Origin: Ruminococcaceae bacterium UBA3323
GTDB taxonomy: Bacteria; Bacillota; Clostridia; Oscillospirales; Acutalibacteraceae
NCBI GenBank assembly: GCA_002361935.1
Contig: DESD01000048.1
Span: forward strand, 1 to 57,310
Length of the DNA: 57,310 nucleotides
Direction: 5' to 3'
Shown here: piece by piece, positions 31,745 through 40,187 of the stretch
Layout: every line of letters starts with the position of its first letter
How positions within the stretch are numbered: position 1 is the first letter of the stretch
Made by a program: the position numbers and the translations under genes
The notes under the pieces: model-generated
Seen by the model: the letters and a program-made list of their open reading frames with translations, nothing else
What the model was told of the DNA's origin: nothing
Database searches by the model: none

Positions 31745-33154
31745 TTACTCTTTTCCGTTCCAGCAATATGTACAAAGCTTATCGGGATCAATTCCGACTG
31801 CATCAATCATATCATCAAGGCGATGATAACGAAGAGAGGTAAAGTGAAGCTTTTCGCAGATTCGGTTTATCATTTTCTGATACTTTTCACTATCCGGATC
31901 CGTATATTCCTGAATAACTTCATTGCTTACATCATCCCCCTCAAATTCCTGAATAACACGGCGGGTAATAAGCTCCATTTCAGAGGTTGAACGTGAAAAA
32001 TTCAGATATTTACAACCATAAAACAGCGGAGGGCAGGCCGGGCGAATATGAACCTCCTTAGCACCGCTTGAATAAAGGAATTCCGTTGTTTCACGAAGCT
32101 GCGTTCCCCTGACAATTGAATCATCAATCAAAAGAAGGCTTTTGCCCTCAATAAGATCATGGATGGGAATCAGCTTCATCTTCGCAATAAGATCCCTTTT
32201 GCTCTGATGTGTAGGCATAAACGAGCGGGGCCATGTTGGGGTATACTTAACAAAAGGCCTTGAAAACGGAACGCCGGATTCGTTTGCATAACCGATTGCA
32301 TGAGCTATTCCGGAATCGGGAACGCCTGCAACAATATCGGGCTTTACATTATCTCTGCGTGCAAGAGCCTGTCCGCAGTTATAGCGCATTTTTTCAACGC
32401 TTATTCCCTCATAGGATGAGGACGGATAGCCGTAATAAATCCAAAGGAAAGTGCAGATTTTCATATCCTTTCCCGGCTGAACAATCGTTTTTATTCCGTC
32501 TGCATTCATAACGGCAATTTCACCGGGACCGAGTTCCTTATAATCCGTATATCCCAGATTAAGATAGGCAAAGCTTTCAAAGCTGAAGCAATAGCCCTCG
32601 TCACCTTTTTTACCGGCAACAATCGGTGTTCTTCCCATCTTATCCCTTGCAGCATAAATGCCCTTTGGTGTAAGAATAAGCATACTCATTGAGCCGTCAA
32701 TAATTTCCTGCGCATACCTGATTCCCTCAATGAAATTGTCTTTTTGATTTATAATTGCCGCAACAAGTTCGGTAGGGTTGATTTCACCGCTTTGCATTTC
32801 AAAAAAGTGCGTGTTGGTTTTAATAATTTCATCAACTATTTCATCCGCATTATTGATTTTACCAACAGTTGTAATCGCAAAAGTTCCGTGATGAGAGCGT
32901 ACAAGGATAGGCTGTGCCTCAAAATCGGAAATACAGCCGATTCCGAGCGTTCCCTTCATAGAATTGGATTCCTTGGTAAATTTGGTTCTGAACGGTGCAT
33001 TTTCAATATTATGAATAGCTTTGTCAAAACCGTCTTTCTCACTGTAAACCGCCATTCCCGCTCTTCTTGTACCAAGGTGAGAATGATAGTCAACACCGAA
33101 AAACAAATCAAAAACGCAATCGTCTTTAGATGCCGCTGCAAAAAAACCGCCCAT
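31745..33154 (-). CDS. PurF paralogue with inactive glutaminase domain
   Basis: A 469-aa protein with the full two-domain PurF layout. The phosphoribosyltransferase half is intact (LLLIDDSIVRGTQLRETT, VAGVPDSGIAHAIGYA). The class II amidotransferase half is not: the chain starts MGGFFAAASKDD where PurF exposes an N-terminal Cys (CGVFGI), and the oxyanion motif HNGN is replaced by TVGK. It therefore should not hydrolyse glutamine. It may use free ammonia, act as a regulator, or have another phosphoribosyl acceptor. Start is ATG 33154, six bases after AGGAGG; the longer reading lacks support. The canonical purF is at 18934. Similar MGGFF proteins exist in other Clostridia (memory). Confidence 0.85.
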   Translation of the reverse strand: MGGFFAAASKDDCVFDLFFGVDYHSHLGTRRAGMAVYSEKDGFDKAIHNIENAPFRTKFTKESNSMKGTLGIGCISDFEAQPILVRSHHGTFAITTVGKINNADEIVDEIIKTNTHFFEMQSGEINPTELVAAIINQKDNFIEGIRYAQEIIDGSMSMLILTPKGIYAARDKMGRTPIVAGKKGDEGYCFSFESFAYLNLGYTDYKELGPGEIAVMNADGIKTIVQPGKDMKICTFLWIYYGYPSSSYEGISVEKMRYNCGQALARRDNVKPDIVAGVPDSGIAHAIGYANESGVPFSRPFVKYTPTWPRSFMPTHQSKRDLIAKMKLIPIHDLIEGKSLLLIDDSIVRGTQLRETTEFLYSSGAKEVHIRPACPPLFYGCKYLNFSRSTSEMELITRRVIQEFEGDDVSNEVIQEYTDPDSEKYQKMINRICEKLHFTSLRYHRLDDMIDAVGIDPDKLCTYCWNGKE

Positions 33155-33206
33155 AAACATCCTCCTAAAACATTTAGTCTGAAAACAGTTTGTTAAATTG
33201 AATATA

Positions 33207-33218
33207 GACATTATACCA
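33207..33218 (-). promoter_or_regulatory. Extended -10 promoter of PurF paralogue
   Basis: On minus: TGGTATAAT (TATAAT at 33215-33210); the -35 region is poor, typical for extended -10 promoters. Confidence 0.5.
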
Positions 33219-33306
33219 AACGGATAATTATTTTTAAAGTGGTAAAATATAAAAATTGACAAAAAAAGAGAAATATTTTTTATGCAATTTTAACTTTATC
33301 TCTCTG

Positions 33307-33335
33307 TTGACAAATTCTCTTATTTAATATACTAT
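33307..33335 (+). promoter_or_regulatory. Promoter of membrane protein/codBA region
   Basis: TTGACA (33307-33312), 17-base spacer, TACTAT (33330-33335). Confidence 0.85.
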
Positions 33336-33350
33336 ATTAGATAGTATATT
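33326..33350. promoter_or_regulatory. Candidate operator: perfect 10-bp inverted repeat
   Basis: AATATACTAT (33326-33335) and ATAGTATATT (33341-33350) around ATTAG, overlapping the -10 box and start point. This is a textbook place for a dimeric repressor. The regulator is not identifiable. Confidence 0.65.
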
Positions 33351-33370
33351 GACTTGAAAGGATAACCGAA

Positions 33371-33817
33371 ATGAAAAAATTCATCAAAGCCGTTAATTTC
33401 TGTTTGCCTGTTGTTATCTATATTGCCTGCAGCCTTTTGGCTTTTCTTTTCTGGAATATATTTAACCAGGGCGCTGCGCCTGTTATAAGTTTAAATGTTG
33501 TCCTTATCATTGTCGGAAGCCTGTTGGCAGGTTTTCTTTCAATAGGGGAAGAGGGAAAAAAGGGGATGTTTTTAGCTATTGCAGCCGTTATTATAGCCAC
33601 TGTGCTTTGGATTGTTGCTTTCACATTCGACAATTCCCCATGTGCCTATATAGCAACTGCACTTTCAAGCTACCTATTTAATATTCAGACCTGTCTTCCG
33701 TTTGACGCGCCTGAATATACGCTTTATTTAGGATATGCAGTTTCAATAGCTGCACCTATTCTTCTTATTTTACTGGGCAGATTGATCAGAGTAAAAACTT
33801 TAAAGAAAAAAGCTTAA
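33371..33817 (+). CDS. Four-pass membrane protein of unknown function
   Basis: A 148-aa protein with membrane segments at about residues 11-32, 39-60, 67-88 and 117-140, no recognised motif, and a basic C-terminus (RVKTLKKKA). AAAGGATAA precedes ATG 33371. It is driven by a strong promoter that overlaps a perfect inverted repeat. A terminator separates it from codB, but the gap to codB is only 71 bases without another clear promoter, so readthrough may link it to cytosine use. Confidence 0.75.
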   Translation: MKKFIKAVNFCLPVVIYIACSLLAFLFWNIFNQGAAPVISLNVVLIIVGSLLAGFLSIGEEGKKGMFLAIAAVIIATVLWIVAFTFDNSPCAYIATALSSYLFNIQTCLPFDAPEYTLYLGYAVSIAAPILLILLGRLIRVKTLKKKA

Positions 33818-33822
33818 TCCAT

Positions 33823-33856
33823 AAAGGCATGGTATCCTTACCGTGCCTTTATTTTT
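33823..33856 (+). terminator. Terminator between membrane protein gene and codB
   Basis: AAAGGCATGGTA (33823-33834) pairs with TACCGTGCCTTT (33839-33850, one G-T pair), then ATTTTT. No clear promoter follows before codB, so it may be a partial terminator. Confidence 0.75.
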
Positions 33857-33888
33857 AAAAGAAAAATAATTTAAGAGGAGATTTAACT

Positions 33889-35130
33889 ATGGCAACAACC
33901 GAAATAAAAAAACATACGGATACAGATTATTCACTGGAAGCCGTTCCAAAATCAAACAGAAAAAAATTCTGGCCAATGTTTTTTATTATGCTTGGATTTA
34001 CGTTCTTTTCAGCCAGTATGTCTGTTGGCGCAAAGCTTGGAAATGGACTTGATTTTAAAGGATTCTCACTTGCTGTTTTAATCGGCAGCGTTATTCTCAG
34101 CGCTTACACGGGAATTCTTGGCTACATCGGAAGCAAAACAGGCATGTCCCTTGATTTGCTTGCGCAGCGTTCCTTCGGAAAACTCGGCTCATTCCTTCCG
34201 TCTGCACTTATCACCTTTACGCAAATCGGTTGGTTTGGTGTTGGTGTTGCAATGTTTGCCGTACCTGCAGCCGAGGTTTTAAATATCAATCCATTATGGC
34301 TCATTGCCGCAGCAGGTATCTGTATGACAGCTTCTGCTTATTTCGGTGTAAAAGGTCTTGAAATCGTAAGCTATATTTCAGTTCCGTTAATTGCAGCCCT
34401 TGGTATCTATTCCATGGTAACTGCAACACAGGACGGCGGCGGATTAATCGCCATATTTGCTAAAAATTCAGGGGAATTAAGCATTTTTGCCGGTGTTGGT
34501 CTTGTTATCGGTTCGTTCGTAAGCGGAGGTACGGCAACCCCAAACTTTACACGATTTGCAAAATCAAATAAGATTGCCGTAATTACAACTGTTATTGCTT
34601 TCTTCATAGGCAACATTTTAATGTTTGCCTTTGGTGCTGTCGGCGGTGCTTTTACAGGAAAGGACGATATTTTCTATGTAATGATTTCACAGGGGCTTCT
34701 TATTCCTGCTCTTATCGTTTTAGGTGCAAATATCTGGACAACCAATGATAACGCACTTTATACATCCGGCTTAGGTCTTTCAAACATTACAAAAATACGC
34801 AAACGCCCCATGGTTATTGTTGCAGGCGTTATCGGAACAGTAGCAGCATTATGGCTTTACAACAATTTCATTCCTTTCCTTAATATCCTAAACGCAACGC
34901 TTCCTCCTGTCGGTGCAATCATAATGATAGATTTCTTCCTTAACAAAAACAACTATAAAGAGGACTCTGTTGTTACAAGCAAAATCAATATCGGTTCTAT
35001 TCTCGGCGTTATCCTCGGTGCAGTTGCAGGAAATCTTATTAAATGGGGAATCGCCTCCATCAACGCTATGGCTGTTGCCCTTTTAATCTATTTAATATTC
35101 TTCGCAATTTCAAAAGCAAGAAAAAAATAA
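33889..35130 (+). CDS. codB: Cytosine permease (NCS1 family)
   Basis: A 413-aa integral membrane protein with about 12 segments. NCS1 marks are the N-terminal SVGAKLGNGLDFKGF, GYIGSKTGMSLDLLAQRSFGKLGS, the SGGTATPNFTRFAKS loop and WTTNDNALYTSGLG. It imports cytosine across the cytoplasmic membrane, probably with protons. AGAGGAG precedes ATG 33889. The next gene, 13 bases on, is cytosine deaminase, which fixes the substrate assignment. Confidence 0.92.
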   Translation: MATTEIKKHTDTDYSLEAVPKSNRKKFWPMFFIMLGFTFFSASMSVGAKLGNGLDFKGFSLAVLIGSVILSAYTGILGYIGSKTGMSLDLLAQRSFGKLGSFLPSALITFTQIGWFGVGVAMFAVPAAEVLNINPLWLIAAAGICMTASAYFGVKGLEIVSYISVPLIAALGIYSMVTATQDGGGLIAIFAKNSGELSIFAGVGLVIGSFVSGGTATPNFTRFAKSNKIAVITTVIAFFIGNILMFAFGAVGGAFTGKDDIFYVMISQGLLIPALIVLGANIWTTNDNALYTSGLGLSNITKIRKRPMVIVAGVIGTVAALWLYNNFIPFLNILNATLPPVGAIIMIDFFLNKNNYKEDSVVTSKINIGSILGVILGAVAGNLIKWGIASINAMAVALLIYLIFFAISKARKK

Positions 35131-35143
35131 GAGGTAATCCATT

Positions 35144-36379
35144 ATGTTATTCAAAAATGCTTATATAGAAAATTCCGAAACATTATGCGACTTTCGTGTA
35201 GAAAACGGAAAATTTGATTTAATAGCGGAAACAATTGAAGCCTTTCCGAACGAAGAGGTTATTGATTTAGGCGCAAAACTTGTTCTTCCCCCGTTCATTG
35301 AATCACATGTTCATCTTGATACATGCCTTACTGCAGGCGATCCCTGCTGGAATAAATCGGGCACACTTTTTGAGGGAATTGAATGCTGGAGCAAACGCAA
35401 GGACAAGCTGACCAAAGAGGATATAAAGGAACGTGTACGCAGGGTTGTCAGAATGCAGGCTGCAAACGGCGTTCAATTTGTCCGTACACACGTTGATGTA
35501 ACAGACCCAACCCTGATTGCCATGGAAACGATGATTGAGCTTCGTGAAGAGCTTAAGAACATTATGGAAATCCAGATTGTTGCTTTTCCGCAGGACGGAA
35601 TTCTCAGTTTTCCAAACGGAAAACAGCTTATGATTGATGCCGTAAAAATGGGAGCAGATGCCGTTGGTGCAATCCCGCATTTTGAATTTACAAGAGAATA
35701 CAGTGTTGAATCACTGAATTTTGCCCTGCAGCTTGCAGCCGATTATAACAAGCTTGTAGATGTTCACTGCGATGAAATAGATGACGAGGCTTCCAGAGGG
35801 CTTGAAACCGTAGCAGCACGTGCGCTTGAGCTGGGGCTTTTTGATAAGGTTACCGCAAGCCATACAACCGCAATGCATTCATATAATAATGCTTATGTTA
35901 CAAGGCTTATGCGGCTTCTTAAAATGAGCAAAATTAACTTTGTGGCTAATCCGCTTGTTAACACACACCTTCAGGGAAGAATGGATACTTATCCGAAGCG
36001 CCGAGGCATTACAAGAGTTAAGGAGCTCACAGAAGCAGGTATCAATGTTTCATTCGGAAACGATGATATTTTTGATCCATGGTATCCTATGGGAACAGGC
36101 AGTATGAGAGATGCCGTTTTCCTTGGCCTTCACGTCTGCCAGCTTATGGGTTATGATGATATTATGAATTCGTATAAATTCGTTACAACAAATGCAGCAA
36201 AAACGCTGCATCTGGGAGATAAATACGGAATTCAGGAAAACAGACCTGCAAGCTTTGTTGTTCTTGATGCAAAAAATTACTATGATGCACTTAATCATAA
36301 TGCCGTGGTTTTGTCGTCATATAAAAACGGCAAAAAAATTGCAGAAGGAAAGCCCGCCGAAAAGCAGGTGCTGATATAA
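35144..36379 (+). CDS. codA: Cytosine deaminase
   Basis: A 411-aa amidohydrolase that converts cytosine to uracil and ammonia. Metal ligands are in ESHVHLDTC (His55 and His57) and VDVHCDEIDD; the catalytic Asp region is VSFGNDDIFDPWYPMGTGSM, which matches the E. coli enzyme's FDPWYPLG motif. Length is as in the family. AGAGGTAAT precedes ATG 35144. With codB it forms a pyrimidine salvage unit that also releases ammonia. Confidence 0.95.
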   Translation: MLFKNAYIENSETLCDFRVENGKFDLIAETIEAFPNEEVIDLGAKLVLPPFIESHVHLDTCLTAGDPCWNKSGTLFEGIECWSKRKDKLTKEDIKERVRRVVRMQAANGVQFVRTHVDVTDPTLIAMETMIELREELKNIMEIQIVAFPQDGILSFPNGKQLMIDAVKMGADAVGAIPHFEFTREYSVESLNFALQLAADYNKLVDVHCDEIDDEASRGLETVAARALELGLFDKVTASHTTAMHSYNNAYVTRLMRLLKMSKINFVANPLVNTHLQGRMDTYPKRRGITRVKELTEAGINVSFGNDDIFDPWYPMGTGSMRDAVFLGLHVCQLMGYDDIMNSYKFVTTNAAKTLHLGDKYGIQENRPASFVVLDAKNYYDALNHNAVVLSSYKNGKKIAEGKPAEKQVLI

Positions 36380-36385
36380 GAATTC

Positions 36386-36439
36386 AACGGAAGAGGGATT
36401 GGCTGAGATATGGCTCAGCTTTTTTCTCTTCCGTTTTTT
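36386..36439 (+). terminator. Nested terminator after codA
   Basis: Outer stem ACGGAAGAG with CTCTTCCGT followed by TTTTTC; inner stem GCTGAG with CTCAGC followed by TTTTTT. Either can end transcription. Confidence 0.85.
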
Positions 36440-36460
36440 CAATTATTTTTAAAATAACTA

Positions 36461-36491
36461 TTGCAAAATTCAAAAAAATATGTAATAATAT
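36461..36491 (+). promoter_or_regulatory. Promoter of tRNA-Pro
   Basis: TTGCAA (36461-36466) and a TAATAA/TAATAT -10 region (36483-36491); about 16-20 bases before the tRNA. Confidence 0.5.
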
Positions 36492-36506
36492 CTCTGCTAA
36501 AGTTAT

Positions 36507-36583
36507 CGAGGTGTGGCTCAGTTTGGTAGAGCACCACGTTCGGGACGTGGGGGCCGCAAGTTCGAATCTTGTCACCTCGACCA
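36507..36583 (+). tRNA. tRNA-Pro (anticodon CGG)
   Basis: A complete cloverleaf. The acceptor stem CGAGGTG (36507-36513) pairs with CACCTCG (36573-36579), followed by A and an encoded CCA. The anticodon stem CCACG/CGTGG encloses the loop TTCGGGA, giving anticodon CGG (36541-36543), which reads CCG. The T-arm carries GTTCGAATC. Reads CCG proline codons. Confidence 0.96.
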
Positions 36584-36584
36584 A

Positions 36585-36613
36585 AAAGGGTAGGTTTTTA
36601 ACCTACCTTTTAT
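36585..36613 (+). terminator. Terminator after tRNA-Pro
   Basis: GGTAGGTT pairs with AACCTACC, flanked by AAAA and TTTTATTTT. Confidence 0.8.
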
Positions 36614-36785
36614 TTTATGCTCACAACCAAAAACGGCACTATAAGCCATACTCACAAACTTTTGTTGTTATAATTTGTTTTTCAAATGTTGCAATTTGCT
36701 GTGCTGATTGCTCCCCGTATAAAATACTATTATATAAAAAATATTAAAAACAGGATTCGTGCTAATACTAATTCGGGGTGTTATT

Positions 36786-36974
36786 ATGGAAGAACAGGAA
36801 TTGCCGATTCATTTAAGCAGAGCTTTAGCAAAAAACGAAAACGCAATGCATCAATTTAACAAGCTGTCCGACAGCCAAAAGCAGACTGTTATAAACAAAA
36901 CAAGAAAAATCAATTCCAAATATGAAATGGACTGCTTTATTGATTATTTTTCAAACGGAGCGCTAGAAATATGA
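36786..36974 (+). CDS. Small protein of unknown function (62 aa)
   Basis: Starts MEEQELPIHL and contains FNKLSDSQKQTVINKTRKINS, which resembles the C-terminal helical segment of YdeI/OmpD-associated proteins, here without the main domain. All polar and helical, with no membrane segment. GGGGTG precedes ATG 36786, and TTGCTG (36696) with TATAAA (36718) gives a possible promoter. It has a terminator of its own. Confidence 0.6.
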   Translation: MEEQELPIHLSRALAKNENAMHQFNKLSDSQKQTVINKTRKINSKYEMDCFIDYFSNGALEI

Positions 36975-36977
36975 TTT

Positions 36978-37008
36978 AAGGCACAGGACTCCTGTGCCTT
37001 TTCATTTT
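36978..37008. terminator. Terminator between convergent small gene and endolysin gene
   Basis: AAGGCACAGGA pairs with TCCTGTGCCTT (36979-37000 region), then TTCATTTTA. Confidence 0.85.
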
Positions 37009-38068
37009 ACTTTATTCCGCCATGATAATCTACAAAACCGCATTTCTGAACGTCTGTACCGTCAATATAATAACGAACAAGATACATATCATCTATTCTG
37101 CCAAGGCAATCCGCAGTTTCGTATGGGAAAATGCTGCCGACAGACAACCGCTTTTCCGTATCTGCATACACCACTTCAGGTGTATGGCCGTTTTTCCACA
37201 ATTTCTTTTCTGCAGGAGCATTGTTAACACCGTCTTTATATGCAACAAAACCGACTTTATACTTATTTGTTTCACTGATATCATATACAACAACAAGCGA
37301 ATTTCCTGCCTTACCATAACACAGAGCATCCGAATAAGCAAAAATGGTTCCGATGCTTTCCTTCAAATCGCTTCGCTTATAAACAGGTTCCTTGGTAGAG
37401 CCATTGTGCCACGCTGCCGGCTTGGGATATTTTTCTCCCTCTGGTTTTTCCGGCTCCTTATCGTCCTCTTTTATGGCTCTGAACAGATTCCGATACATAT
37501 AATCCGTATCAACATTTCCGCTTATGCCTTCTACTCTGCCGACAGACGAATTCTGCCACATATCATATTCGCCCTTGTACTTATCTGTTCCGCTTGAATA
37601 ATCGGCTATCCAGCTTGTATATCGCTTTTTAAGATCCTTATCAAGGTGATTGTCAAACCAGTTTCTGTTTGCATAAACACCTGCCCAATAGCCGTGCTTT
37701 TCAATAACGGAATTGAATGCTCTTACAATTCCGGAAAGCTCCGATCTGCTGAGATTTGCAATGCTTTTATCCTCCATATCGCAATAAACAGGCAAATTAA
37801 GCGTTTTGCCCTTCAACCGTTCAACTGCCCATTCTGCACCCTCACGAGCCGTTTTTTCGTTGTTTGAATAAATATAAACATATGCGCCGATTTTAACGCC
37901 CGCCTTTCGTGCCGAACGATAATATTCTTCAAAATTATCATCAAGGGTGCTGTTATTTTTATTTCCGACCCAGCCGATACGCAGAATTGCAAAATCAATA
38001 TGCTTGGCAAGCCTTTCCCAATCAATGGAGCCGTTGAACTCCGATAAATCTACTCCGAAATAAGACAT
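37007..38068 (-). CDS. GH25 muramidase (endolysin-like) with two C-terminal wall-binding repeats
   Basis: A 353-aa protein. Residues 1-200 are the GH25 barrel: MSYFGVDLSEFNGSIDW, FAILRIGW, GAYVYIYSNN, LPVYCDMED (catalytic acids), GYWAGVYANRNWF and TSWIADYSSG. Residues about 225-350 contain two similar 60-residue repeats (WHNGSTKEPVYKR...VGFVAYKDG and WKNGHTPEVVYAD...CGFVDYHGG), probable cell wall binding. There is no signal peptide, as in phage endolysins released through a holin. Its start overlaps the holin stop (TAATG). Confidence 0.9.
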   Translation of the reverse strand: MSYFGVDLSEFNGSIDWERLAKHIDFAILRIGWVGNKNNSTLDDNFEEYYRSARKAGVKIGAYVYIYSNNEKTAREGAEWAVERLKGKTLNLPVYCDMEDKSIANLSRSELSGIVRAFNSVIEKHGYWAGVYANRNWFDNHLDKDLKKRYTSWIADYSSGTDKYKGEYDMWQNSSVGRVEGISGNVDTDYMYRNLFRAIKEDDKEPEKPEGEKYPKPAAWHNGSTKEPVYKRSDLKESIGTIFAYSDALCYGKAGNSLVVVYDISETNKYKVGFVAYKDGVNNAPAEKKLWKNGHTPEVVYADTEKRLSVGSIFPYETADCLGRIDDMYLVRYYIDGTDVQKCGFVDYHGGIK

Positions 38069-38286
38069 TATTCTGAACCGCCTTCATCAATTTTCTTCTT
38101 TTCCAAATTCATAACAGCGGAAAGCCCGGCAGAAGCTGCGGAAACGCCAATGCCTGTTAAAGCAGCACGAAGAAGCTGATTATTCTCCGTAAAATCCACA
38201 GTTGTTATATGAATTACTGCATAACTTACCGCTGTCTGAATAAAGGTTCTTAACATTCTTTTTAAGGTTTCCTTGGTAAATTTCAT
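38068..38286 (-). CDS. Phage-type holin
   Basis: A 72-aa protein: short basic N-terminus (MKFTKETLKRMLRTF), two hydrophobic segments (AVSYAVIHITTV and AALTGIGVSAASAGLSAVM) and a charged C-terminus (LEKKKIDEGGSE). The size and layout fit small holins of Firmicute phages. It is coupled to the GH25 gene by a one-base stop-start overlap, forming a holin-endolysin cassette. No other phage genes lie nearby. Confidence 0.78.
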   Translation of the reverse strand: MKFTKETLKRMLRTFIQTAVSYAVIHITTVDFTENNQLLRAALTGIGVSAASAGLSAVMNLEKKKIDEGGSE

Positions 38287-38370
38287 AATAAAAACCCCTT
38301 AAAAAATACCAAGCAGTTTATATTTACGCCCTATTTCAGAATATGAATTTATTTAATAATTTGATACTTT

Positions 38371-38919
38371 TCACTCGGATTTCGAAAGTTTATAAAATGA
38401 CAGTGGCAATCCGTTCGCCTCGTGCTTTGGCTCTTTTTCACAGACCGTATAATATTCTTCACAGCTAACAGGCTTCATTCCGATTTTCTGCATAACTCTG
38501 CCCGAGCCGATATTTTCCGTAATATATGATGCAAAAATATTTTCAATTCCGACTTTGCCGAACAGGTAATCCCTTACTGCTGTTGCTGCCTCTGTCATAA
38601 TTCCTTTGTTCCAATAAGTACTGTCTAACATCCAACCTAAAAAGGCTGAGCTTCCGACAAGCTCTACAACATCAATAGCACCTATAACGGCATCATTATA
38701 TACAATTGCCCATCTGTATGTATTATCCTTTTTATACTCCTCTGCCCACATTTTGCACAAAGCTTTTGTTTCCTTAATGCTTTTATGCGGACTCCAGCTT
38801 ACATACTTTGCAACCTCTTCCTTAACAACAAATTTATACATATCCCTGTAATCGGATTTTTTGATTTTTCTGAGTAAAAGCCTTTCTGTTTTTATTTTCT
38901 GTGTTCCTATATTATTCAT
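38371..38919 (-). CDS. GNAT acetyltransferase, RimJ/RimL type
   Basis: A 182-aa protein. TERLLLRKIKKSDYRDMY opening, GAIDVVEL, WNKGIMTEAATAVRDYLF acetyl-CoA region and NIGSGRVMQKIGMKPV are typical of the RimJ/RimL/Acetyltransf_3 group, which acetylates protein N-termini or small molecules. Last gene of the seven-gene minus operon; ATG 38919 lies two bases after the methyltransferase stop. Related in type to the GNAT at 40742. Confidence 0.87.
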   Translation of the reverse strand: MNNIGTQKIKTERLLLRKIKKSDYRDMYKFVVKEEVAKYVSWSPHKSIKETKALCKMWAEEYKKDNTYRWAIVYNDAVIGAIDVVELVGSSAFLGWMLDSTYWNKGIMTEAATAVRDYLFGKVGIENIFASYITENIGSGRVMQKIGMKPVSCEEYYTVCEKEPKHEANGLPLSFYKLSKSE

Positions 38920-38921
38920 TT

Positions 38922-39713
38922 TTAATCAAACTCCTTTTTCTTTAAATCAAGTATGGAGGCATAATGCGGTATCGTAAATTTCTTCGGAACAGTTTTCAGA
39001 TATTCAAGATGCTCTTTTTCAAACTCAGCAATCTCTTTCGGCGAAAGCGAAGCATCAATGCCGCGGCAGGCCTTCATTCTGCCGTTCCAGCTTTCACGGG
39101 TAAATTCTAAGTCCAAATCGAAAGCCTCTGCATGATCAACGGAAAACAAAGGCTTCGCCCATTCGGGTTCTTCAATCTTATATCGTGTCATACCCCTGCC
39201 CGACCATTCGGGATTGTATTTCAATACCAGATCCTCGCTGTTTTTTGCGATTTCACTTTCAAACGGAAGCCACGCCATAAACAGGATCAGAAAATGTCCG
39301 TCACCTTTTAAAAATCTATGTATTTTCGGCAGAATAATCTTTTTATCAAAATACATAAAGCATTGGCAAGCTGTTACAACATCAAAGCTTTCCGGGTTGA
39401 ATTCAAGCTGTTCGGCAGGGGAAACAACATATTCTATATCCATCCCTTCGCTTAGCTTTTTTGCATATTTTATCTGATTGTCGGATATATCCGTACCAAC
39501 AAAGTTTGCTCCGTATTTATACATATTGCGTGGCAAAACCCCCGTGCCTGTTCCCAAATCAAGCACCCTTTGCCCATTTTTACAATATCCCAAATCAACA
39601 ATTCTTTTGTAAAATTCCTCGGGATAGATATCTCTGTATTTCGCATAATCCGCAGAGGCAAGTCCCCAGTCAAACCCTTTTCCGCCGTCTATATTTTTAT
39701 TTGTTATCATCAT
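38922..39713 (-). CDS. Class I SAM-dependent methyltransferase (paralogue of 30878)
   Basis: A 263-aa protein with motif I VLDLGTGTGVLPRNMYKYGANFVGTDIS and the TACQCFMYFDKK segment. It is clearly paralogous to the protein at 30878-31639. The substrate is unknown. AAAAGGCG precedes ATG 39713, 12 bases after the stop of the preceding GNAT. Sixth gene of the attenuator-controlled operon. Confidence 0.86.
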   Translation of the reverse strand: MMITNKNIDGGKGFDWGLASADYAKYRDIYPEEFYKRIVDLGYCKNGQRVLDLGTGTGVLPRNMYKYGANFVGTDISDNQIKYAKKLSEGMDIEYVVSPAEQLEFNPESFDVVTACQCFMYFDKKIILPKIHRFLKGDGHFLILFMAWLPFESEIAKNSEDLVLKYNPEWSGRGMTRYKIEEPEWAKPLFSVDHAEAFDLDLEFTRESWNGRMKACRGIDASLSPKEIAEFEKEHLEYLKTVPKKFTIPHYASILDLKKKEFD

Positions 39714-39725
39714 TTTCGCCTTTTC

Positions 39726-40169
39726 TTAACTGAAATCAATTTCATAATGAGCATGTGTTTCGCTTGTGTCATACAATTTAAAGCCTAATCTTTCATACAA
39801 TCGTCTTGCAGGATTTTTTATATAGGTTTTTATAATAATCTTCTTTTGCTCTTTTTCTGCAATATTGATGTATCCAGATAAAATTGCAGTTGCAATGCCT
39901 TTATTCTGATAATCCGGATGAATAACAGTCAAACCGATAACAAACTTATTGCCCTCATTATAAAAGGTTGTAATACCTATATCTCTTTTATCAAGTGTAA
40001 TAATTTTTATATCATTAATATGTCTGTTTAATTCACGAACAGTTTTTTCTTTTTGTATATTTCTATCCCAGCCATAAATCTTTTCAATATACCATTTCAG
40101 ACCGAATTCTTTTAAATCCAAAATAAAATCAATATCATCATATGTGCAGTTTCTAAACTGATATTCCAT
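39726..40169 (-). CDS. GNAT-family acetyltransferase
   Basis: A 147-aa protein. The acetyl-CoA motif is VIGLTVIHPDYQNKGIATAILSGY, followed by NPARRLYERLGFKLYDT. ATG 40169 follows GAGGAAAAG; the longer reading from 40187 lacks a site. Fifth gene of the operon. Substrate unknown. Confidence 0.85.
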   Translation of the reverse strand: MEYQFRNCTYDDIDFILDLKEFGLKWYIEKIYGWDRNIQKEKTVRELNRHINDIKIITLDKRDIGITTFYNEGNKFVIGLTVIHPDYQNKGIATAILSGYINIAEKEQKKIIIKTYIKNPARRLYERLGFKLYDTSETHAHYEIDFS

Positions 40170-40187
40170 AAACTTTTCCTCAATCAA

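Noticed and set aside
36511..36747. 78-aa ORF over tRNA-Pro
   Set aside because: It reads through the tRNA and its terminator; no ribosome site.
36507..38286. Intact prophage or integrated element at tRNA-Pro
   Set aside because: Only a holin and an endolysin are present; no integrase, structural genes or repeated tRNA 3' end were seen in the window.
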